Source: Clostridia bacterium
GTDB taxonomy: Bacteria > Bacillota > Clostridia > Saccharofermentanales > Saccharofermentanaceae
NCBI GenBank assembly: GCA_024403735.1
Contig: JAKSRG010000018.1
Location: 1-57,383 of the forward strand
Direction of reading: 5' to 3'
DNA length: 57,383 bases
The notes beneath the pieces were generated by a model that was given only the letters and a program-made list of their open reading frames with translations, was not told the origin of the DNA and made no database searches. Shown piece after piece: positions 51,837-57,383 of the stretch; position 1 is the first letter of the stretch; every line of letters begins with the position of its first letter. The translations under genes and the position numbers were made by a program.

Positions 51837-53207
51837 ATGGTTCATCAGTATAAATTAGGTGGTTACAATATCGTTCTCGATATTTGTTCAGGTTCAATTC
51901 ACGTTGTGGATGATGTGACTTATGACATTATCGAGGGTTTTGAGAAGGAGACTCGCGAGGCTCTTGTTGATAGTGTAGCTAAGTCATACCCTGAGATTAA
52001 CGTTGATGAGATTAACGAGTGTTATGATCAGGTCCAGGAGCTTAAGGATACAAAGCAGCTCTTTGCTCCAGATTCATTTGAGCCAATGGCTGGTGAACTT
52101 AAGGCTAAGACTTCTGGTGTTGTAAAGGCACTTTGTCTTCATGTTGCACATACATGTAACCTCAACTGTGAGTATTGTTTTGCATCACAGGGTAAGTTCC
52201 ATGGTGACCGTGCTGTAATGAGTTTTGAAGTTGGTAAGAGAGCACTTGATTTCTTGATTGAGAATTCAGGTAGCCGTCATAATCTTGAAGTTGACTTCTT
52301 TGGTGGTGAGCCACTCATGAACTTTGATGTAGTTAAGCAGCTCGTTGCTTACGCTCGTTCAATTGAGAAGGAGCACAACAAGAATTTCAGATTTACACTT
52401 ACAACTAATGGTGTTCTTATCGATGACGATGTTATCGAGTTCGCTAACAAGGAGATGAGCAATGTAGTTCTCTCACTTGATGGTCGTAAGGAAATTCACG
52501 ATAAGTACCGCGTTGACTATGCTGGTAATGGTTCATGGGAGAAGATTGTTCCTAAGTTCCAGAAGCTCGTTGAGGCTCGTGGCAACAAGAATTACTACAT
52601 GCGTGGTACATTCACACATCAGAATCCAGACTTCCTCGAGGATATTAAGACAATGCTCGATCTCGGATTTACTGAGCTCAGCATGGAGCCAGTAGTATGC
52701 GGTGAGAATGATCCTGCTAGACTTACTGAAGATGATATTAAGATTGTTCTTGATCAGTACGAGAAGCTCGCAGAGCTCATGATCGAGCGTGACAAGGCTG
52801 GTAAGCCATTTACTTTCTACCACTACATGATCGACCTTAAGGGTGGTCCATGTATTTACAAGAGAATTTCAGGCTGTGGCTCAGGAACTGAGTACATGGC
52901 AGTAACTCCTTGGGGTGACCTCTATCCATGCCACCAGTTCGTTGGTGACGAGAAGTTCCTCCTTGGTAATATTTTTGATGGTGTAACAAATACAGCTATC
53001 CGTGATGACTTCCAGGCATGTAATGTATATGCTCGTGAAGATTGCCACAACTGCTGGGCTAAGCTTTACTGCTCAGGCGGTTGCGCTGCTAATGCATATC
53101 ACGCAACTGGTTCTGTTCGTGGTGTCTATAAGGACGGCTGCGAGCTTTTCAAGAAGCGTATGGAGTGTGCAATCATGGTTGCAATCCATAGAGAATTCGG
53201 CGAGTGA
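51837..53207 (+). CDS. scfB: SCIFF maturase, radical SAM/SPASM thioether-forming enzyme
   Basis: The 456-residue enzyme has the radical SAM motif CNLNCEYCFA (CxxxCxxC, about residue 113), preceded by LCLHVAHT, and a C-terminal SPASM domain with GDLYPCHQFVG, CHNCWAKLYCSGGCAANAY and CELF cysteines that bind auxiliary iron-sulfur clusters. This is the SCIFF-maturase subfamily. It introduces Cys-to-residue thioether bonds in the SCIFF precursor encoded 175 bp upstream. An N-terminal RRE-like region (HQYKLGGYNIVLDICSGSI) precedes the core. AAGGAG fixes the ATG at 51837; 51798 is the longer alternative. Confidence 0.93.
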   Translation: MVHQYKLGGYNIVLDICSGSIHVVDDVTYDIIEGFEKETREALVDSVAKSYPEINVDEINECYDQVQELKDTKQLFAPDSFEPMAGELKAKTSGVVKALCLHVAHTCNLNCEYCFASQGKFHGDRAVMSFEVGKRALDFLIENSGSRHNLEVDFFGGEPLMNFDVVKQLVAYARSIEKEHNKNFRFTLTTNGVLIDDDVIEFANKEMSNVVLSLDGRKEIHDKYRVDYAGNGSWEKIVPKFQKLVEARGNKNYYMRGTFTHQNPDFLEDIKTMLDLGFTELSMEPVVCGENDPARLTEDDIKIVLDQYEKLAELMIERDKAGKPFTFYHYMIDLKGGPCIYKRISGCGSGTEYMAVTPWGDLYPCHQFVGDEKFLLGNIFDGVTNTAIRDDFQACNVYAREDCHNCWAKLYCSGGCAANAYHATGSVRGVYKDGCELFKKRMECAIMVAIHREFGE

Positions 53208-53234
53208 TTGCCTAGATAGTCTGGGAGCCAGCTA

Positions 53235-54593
53235 ATGAACACACCTATTTGTGATTTCGTTAATTCTTACGCATCCAAGTGCCCTGTGCGCATGCATATG
53301 CCAGGCCACAAGGGTGCGTCTTTGCTTGGAATTGAACATCTGGACATTACTGAGATTACTGGCGCTGACGATTTGTACCATCCAGAGACGATAATCCGCG
53401 ATAGCGAAGCGAATGCTAGCGCGCTATTTGGCTGTCCGACTTATTATTCGACTGAGGGTTCATCTCAGTGCATTCGCGCGATGCTTTATTTATGTGTATT
53501 GAATGCATCGAAAACATGCTGCTCACCTTCCAATTCTCGTCCACTAGTTCTAGCTGGTCGTAATAGCCACCAGACTTTCTTAACAGCTGCGGCGCTCCTC
53601 GATTTGGATGTTGAGTGGCTGTATGGTTCAGAAAATAGTACTTATCTGTCACTAGATATCACTCCAGAATATATTCGCGAAGCGCTCGAAAACGCTAGTA
53701 GCAAGCCAGCATGTGTGTATTTAACTTCACCTGATTATCTAGGAAATATCGTTGATGTTAAGGCTATCTCTGAAGTGTGCCACGAATTTGGCGTTCCATT
53801 AGCGATTGATAACGCACATGGTGCGTACCTAAAGTTCTTGCTTAATGGTTCAAGGCATCCGATTGATTTAGGTGCGGATATCTGCTGTGATTCAGCTCAT
53901 AAGACTTTGCCAGTGCTGACTGGTGGTGCATATCTTCATTTGTCAGATGAGATGAACGGTAGCCTTGGTGAGTTTGTGAAGTCTTCAATGGCTATGTTCG
54001 GGTCTACTAGTCCTTCATGGATAATTTTGCAGTCTCTTGATATGGCGAATAAGGTTGTGGGCGAAGGTTGTTTTCGAGATGGTCTGATGGATGTGGCTAA
54101 AATGCTCGAGATTTTGGCCGATAAGCTCACAAAAGTCGGATTTAACAGTGTTACATCGGAGCCTTTGAAGCTACTAATTAAGCCACTTAGCTATGGTTAT
54201 GAAGGCGATGAAATCGCTGAGGCTCTAAGGCTTAGTGGCATTGAGTGCGAATTTAGCGACAGGGAAAGCGTTGTGCTCATGGCTAGTCCCATGAATAGTC
54301 CTGCTGATTTCGATAGAGTGTACGACTGCCTTAAGGATTTGCCTTCGAAAGAGGCGATTAGCGCGATTTATCCAGCAGTTATTAAGCCGGAAAGTGCCTT
54401 AAGTATTCGCGAAGCTTCGATGAAGATGGGCCGTCTAGTTCCTGTCGATGAAGCGATTGGATGCGTGGCTGGTTTTTGTAAGACTTCATGTCCACCAGCA
54501 GTTCCAATTGTTATGTGTGGCGAGATTATTGATGAGGCAGTTGCCCAATCTTTGAAGGCGTTCGGCTTTGATGAGATATATTTAGTTGATTGA
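53235..54593 (+). CDS. Orn/Lys/Arg decarboxylase-like PLP enzyme
   Basis: The 452-residue protein is the short clostridial form of the fold-type I Orn/Lys/Arg decarboxylase family (aminotransferase class III-like), starting RMHMPGHKG and containing the PLP Lys in CCDSAHKTLPVLTGGAYLH (about residue 218), the IDNAHGAY Asp and a C-terminal domain. It probably produces a polyamine or diamine (cadaverine, putrescine or agmatine). Only 28 bp separate it from the SCIFF maturase, so they may be cotranscribed, as is frequent for this family in Clostridia. The long N-terminal response-regulator-like domain of E. coli homologues is absent. Confidence 0.85.
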   Translation: MNTPICDFVNSYASKCPVRMHMPGHKGASLLGIEHLDITEITGADDLYHPETIIRDSEANASALFGCPTYYSTEGSSQCIRAMLYLCVLNASKTCCSPSNSRPLVLAGRNSHQTFLTAAALLDLDVEWLYGSENSTYLSLDITPEYIREALENASSKPACVYLTSPDYLGNIVDVKAISEVCHEFGVPLAIDNAHGAYLKFLLNGSRHPIDLGADICCDSAHKTLPVLTGGAYLHLSDEMNGSLGEFVKSSMAMFGSTSPSWIILQSLDMANKVVGEGCFRDGLMDVAKMLEILADKLTKVGFNSVTSEPLKLLIKPLSYGYEGDEIAEALRLSGIECEFSDRESVVLMASPMNSPADFDRVYDCLKDLPSKEAISAIYPAVIKPESALSIREASMKMGRLVPVDEAIGCVAGFCKTSCPPAVPIVMCGEIIDEAVAQSLKAFGFDEIYLVD

Positions 54594-54600
54594 AAGTTAA

Positions 54601-54632
54601 AAAAGCTCAAATGATAATCCATTTGAGCTTTT
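54601..54632. terminator. Bidirectional terminator between decarboxylase and corA
   Basis: AAAAGCTCAAAT / ATTTGAGCTTTT, perfect 12-bp stem with T tracts on both strands, between the convergent genes. Confidence 0.92.
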
Positions 54633-54668
54633 AGTTTGTGTGACTATATCGAAAACTTCCTGCAACTA

Positions 54669-55619
54669 TCACTTGAACCACTTAAGCTTCTTGGCAATCA
54701 GTGCGAAAACAATCATGATCACTACTGAGAGTATGATTACATACAAGTAACCATAATCCCACTTGAGCTCAGGCATGTTAATGAAGTTCATTCCGTACCA
54801 ACCAACAATAATCGTAAGCGGGAAGAAGATTGTTGATAAAACTGTGAGGTACTTCATTGTGTTGTTGAGCTTCGCATCAAGGTAGTTGGAGTATGCGTCC
54901 TGAAGGTGAACAACCGCGTTACTTGTTGAGTCGACGTCCTCGCGAAGTCTTGTGATACGCTGAGTGATATTCGCGATATACATGAGTGAATCTGTCTCGA
55001 AAATATCGTTCTCATTAGCATCCAAAGTCTCAAAAATATCGAGGCACTGCTCGTAGTAGTTATGCATCTCAAGGAGTTTACGCTTGAGCTGGAGAAGTGT
55101 GATGTTAATATCTTCGTCTGGTGTTCCCTTGATGATGTCTTCTTCAATCGCTGATACCTGAAGGCTGAGCTTCTCGATGAAACGAACATCCTTGTTGAGG
55201 ATCTCGTCGAAGAATGCGTAGATGAGCTTCTCGAGTGTCATTGTAGAAGGAGTAAATCGTTTGATTGCACGCTCGAATTTACGCTTAGTTGAGCCGTCTG
55301 TGTCGAGGACATCTACGACGATCAACATATCTCTCTTGAAGTAGAGGGATACGTAGTCAGTATTGTCGTTATCGCCATTCTCGTAGTGGACTGGGTCGAT
55401 AATTTTGAGCTCAGTAAAAGTGTAGTCCTCGTAAATCTCGATGCCTGAACGGAAAACATTCTTGGCGCTCTTACAAGACTCGACTGTCTCGTGGTCGAAA
55501 AATAGGTGTTTGGCTGCATTTTCCAATTCGTCGACTGTTATGTAACCAGCAACAAGACAGTTGTTGTGTGGGTTAACAGATTCTTTCTTAGTAATCTCTT
55601 TTCTAAACTCATAAAACAT
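54669..55619 (-). CDS. corA: CorA family magnesium/divalent cation transporter
   Basis: The 316-residue protein has the long cytoplasmic funnel of CorA (about residues 1-250) and two C-terminal transmembrane helices. The first ends in the selectivity motif YGMN (GWYGMNFINMPELKW, about residue 280), and the second ends with a basic tail KKLKWFK. It should form a pentameric Mg2+ channel. AGAGGTG fixes the ATG at 55619. Its divergent neighbour is guaA, and the spacer between them contains an inverted pair of GTTTTCGA octamers. Confidence 0.9.
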   Translation of the reverse strand: MFYEFRKEITKKESVNPHNNCLVAGYITVDELENAAKHLFFDHETVESCKSAKNVFRSGIEIYEDYTFTELKIIDPVHYENGDNDNTDYVSLYFKRDMLIVVDVLDTDGSTKRKFERAIKRFTPSTMTLEKLIYAFFDEILNKDVRFIEKLSLQVSAIEEDIIKGTPDEDINITLLQLKRKLLEMHNYYEQCLDIFETLDANENDIFETDSLMYIANITQRITRLREDVDSTSNAVVHLQDAYSNYLDAKLNNTMKYLTVLSTIFFPLTIIVGWYGMNFINMPELKWDYGYLYVIILSVVIMIVFALIAKKLKWFK

Positions 55620-55753
55620 GCGACTGACACCTCTTAATTGATTTCTGTAATAATTTACCATAAGTCATATGCGTATTGCTCGAAAAATCACGACATTTCT
55701 ATTAAAAGACTAATAGAACTTATTAAGCGTTGATGATATTATATTTTATGACG

Positions 55754-55789
55754 CAATCGAAAACGTGGATGCGTGTTTTCGATTAGGTC
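55754..55789. promoter_or_regulatory. Divergent GTTTTCGA pair between corA and guaA
   Basis: AATCGAAAAC (55755-55764), 10-bp spacer, GTTTTCGATT (55775-55784): a perfect inverted pair, extended on the guaA side to GTGTTTTCGATTAGGTC (55773-55789). One half faces corA and the other guaA, both in the usual sense-orientation for downstream genes. Confidence 0.55.
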
Positions 55790-55815
55790 TCATATTAGAT
55801 AACATGAGGTATCAC

Positions 55816-57383
55816 ATGGATAAAGAATTGGTTTTGGTCATCGACTTTGGTGGTCAGTATAATCAGCTAGTTGCACGACGCGTTCGTGAATGTAACGTGT
55901 ATTGTGAAATTTATTCCTATCGCACAGATATCGCTAAGATTAAGGCAATGAATCCAAAGGGTATCATCTTAACAGGTGGTCCTAACAGTGTATACGAGGA
56001 CGGCGCTCCTACATGCACAGAGGAGCTTTTTAACATTGGTTGTCCTGTTCTTGGTCTTTGCTACGGAGCTCAGCTCATGCAGCAGGTATTAGGCGGTAAG
56101 GTAGAGAAGGCTCCTGTTCGTGAGTATGGTAAGACAGTAACTAACTTCGATCTTAGTAACGAGTTGTTCACTGGTATTCCAGAGCAGAGCATCGTATGGA
56201 TGAGTCATAACGACTATATCTCTAAGAGCGCTCCTGGATTCAAGTCAATTGCTCACACAGCAGATTGCCCATATGCAGCACTTGCTACAGAGGATGAGCG
56301 TCCTTTGTATGCAATTCAGTTCCACCCAGAAGTATTGCACAGTGAATATGGTAAGGAAATTCTCTTTAACTTCGTTCGTAACATTTGTGATTGTTCTGGC
56401 GATTGGAGAATGGATTCATTCGTTGAGAATACAATTAAGGAAGTTCGTGAGAAGGTTGGCGCAGGTAAAGTTCTCCTCGCTCTTTCAGGTGGTGTAGATT
56501 CATCAGTTCTCGCAGCACTCCTTGCTAAGGCTATTGGTCCACAGCTCACTTGCGTATTTGTTGATCACGGTCTCTTGAGAAAGAACGAAGGCGACGAGGT
56601 TGAAGGCGTATTTGGTCCTAACGGCGACTTCGATATCAACTTCGTAAGAGTTAATGCTCAGGAAAGATATTATGCAAAGCTTGCTGGTGTTACTGAGCCA
56701 GAGCGTAAGAGAAAGATCATCGGTGAAGAGTTCATCCGTGTTTTCGAAGAAGAAGCAAAGAAGATTGGTACAGTTGATTTCCTTGCACAGGGTACAATTT
56801 ACCCAGACGTTGTTGAGTCAGGTCTCGGTGGCGAGTCAGCAGTAATCAAGTCTCACCATAACGTTGGTGGTCTTCCTGATCACGTAGACTTCAAGGATAT
56901 CGTTGAGCCACTCCGTAATCTCTTCAAGGATGAGGTTCGTAAGGTTGGTCTCGAACTCGGTCTCCCTGAGTATCTCGTATTCCGTCAGCCATTCCCAGGT
57001 CCAGGTCTTGGTATCAGAATTATTGGCGACGTTACAGCTGAGAAGGTTCGTATCGTACAGGATGCAGACTTTATCTACAGAGAAGAAGTAGATAGAGCCC
57101 TTGCTGAATATAAGAAGGAACATGGTAAGGATGCTCCATGGATGCCTAACCAGTATTTCGCAGCTCTCTCTAACATGAGATCTGTTGGTGTTATGGGCGA
57201 CGAGCGTACATATGACTACGCAGTTGTAGTTCGTGCAGTACGTACAATCGACTTCATGACAGCTGAAGCAGCTGAGATCCCATTCAATGTACTCCAGACA
57301 GTTATGAGCCGTGTAATCAACGAAGTACCAGGCGTTAACCGAGTACTCTTTGATATGACATCTAAGCCTCCTGGAACAATCGA
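55816..57383 (+). CDS. guaA: GMP synthase (glutamine-hydrolysing), cut by the window end
   Basis: The first 522 residues of GuaA, reading through to the right edge. It has the class I glutaminase domain with nucleophile in [11 protein letters not shown] (about residue 81) and FHPEVLH, the ATP pyrophosphatase P-loop [11 protein letters not shown] (about residue 225), and the C-terminal dimerisation part ending SKPPGTI; only the last two or three residues are missing. It converts XMP to GMP. The start ATG follows a moderately placed GAGG. No purine riboswitch is visible upstream. Confidence 0.96.
   Translation, partial: MDKELVLVIDFGGQYNQLVARRVRECNVYCEIYSYRTDIAKIKAMNPKGIILTGGPNSVYEDGAPTCTEELFNIGCPVLGLCYGAQLMQQVLGGKVEKAPVREYGKTVTNFDLSNELFTGIPEQSIVWMSHNDYISKSAPGFKSIAHTADCPYAALATEDERPLYAIQFHPEVLHSEYGKEILFNFVRNICDCSGDWRMDSFVENTIKEVREKVGAGKVLLALSGGVDSSVLAALLAKAIGPQLTCVFVDHGLLRKNEGDEVEGVFGPNGDFDINFVRVNAQERYYAKLAGVTEPERKRKIIGEEFIRVFEEEAKKIGTVDFLAQGTIYPDVVESGLGGESAVIKSHHNVGGLPDHVDFKDIVEPLRNLFKDEVRKVGLELGLPEYLVFRQPFPGPGLGIRIIGDVTAEKVRIVQDADFIYREEVDRALAEYKKEHGKDAPWMPNQYFAALSNMRSVGVMGDERTYDYAVVVRAVRTIDFMTAEAAEIPFNVLQTVMSRVINEVPGVNRVLFDMTSKPPGTI

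Noticed and set aside
55620..55815. Purine riboswitch upstream of guaA
   Set aside because: No aptamer-like three-way junction or terminator was visible; only the GTTTTCGA inverted pair is present.
13000..57383. GTTTTCGA as a polar FtsK-orienting (KOPS-like) motif
   Set aside because: Copies occur on both strands of the right arm in similar numbers, so there is no replichore polarity.
1..57383. Insertion sequences
   Set aside because: No transposase-like frame or terminal inverted repeats with target duplication were recognised in the window.

Overview
The window looks like the replication-origin region of a low-to-moderate G+C Gram-positive anaerobe of the Clostridia, most probably a Lachnospiraceae (Butyrivibrio/Pseudobutyrivibrio-like) species. 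The family is inferred from the DnaA/DnaN/RecF/RemB/GyrB/ParA/ParB cluster, a SCIFF ranthipeptide with its radical-SAM maturase (a clostridial hallmark), several DUF4214 surface proteins, a GH39 xylosidase and a DUF2779 protein. No database search was possible.

Layout. (1) 1-3291: one end of an integrative element at a tRNA-Ser(UGA) gene: repeat-rich DNA with three 100-bp-spaced units, a small HTH gene, an excisionase-like gene and a tyrosine integrase. Two ghost copies of the tRNA 5' half lie upstream of the tRNA. (2) 3387-11949, minus strand: parB, parA, two parS sites, gyrB, remB, recF, dnaN, the probable oriC (10264-10602) and dnaA. (3) 12084-15009, plus strand: sortase, then murT-gatD for lipid II amidation. 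(4) 15408-27507: secreted proteins sharing C- or N-terminal DUF4214 repeats (a glycoside-hydrolase-like giant, a leucine-rich-repeat protein, an amidase and a small protein), interrupted by purA and a DUF1292 gene. (5) 27892-44072: mixed metabolic genes: a lipoprotein, SAM methyltransferases, an isoprenylcysteine methyltransferase-like membrane protein, an esterase and GH39 xylosidase pair, a zinc-ribbon membrane protein, GNATs, a type I toxin-antitoxin-like locus, a MutS-like ATPase and a NatAB-type ABC exporter with a CPBP-protease fusion. (6) 44634-57383: YgiQ radical SAM protein, MutT, DUF2779 nuclease-like protein, dut, tautomerase, SCIFF peptide plus maturase, Orn/Lys/Arg decarboxylase-like enzyme, CorA, and guaA running off the right edge.

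The most unusual content is non-coding. Four separate intergenic spacers hold tandem arrays of palindromes, unrelated in sequence, whose periods are about 62, 72, 83 and 93 bp, i.e. steps of one DNA helical turn. Within two of them pairs of inverted repeats are interleaved in pseudoknot order. A second dispersed signal is the octamer GTTTTCGA, counted about 27 times by eye from 13 kb rightward and not seen left of that. In intergenic DNA it often extends to GTGTTTTCGAnnnGGTC and usually points toward the next start codon, including purA and guaA. I do not recognise either signal.
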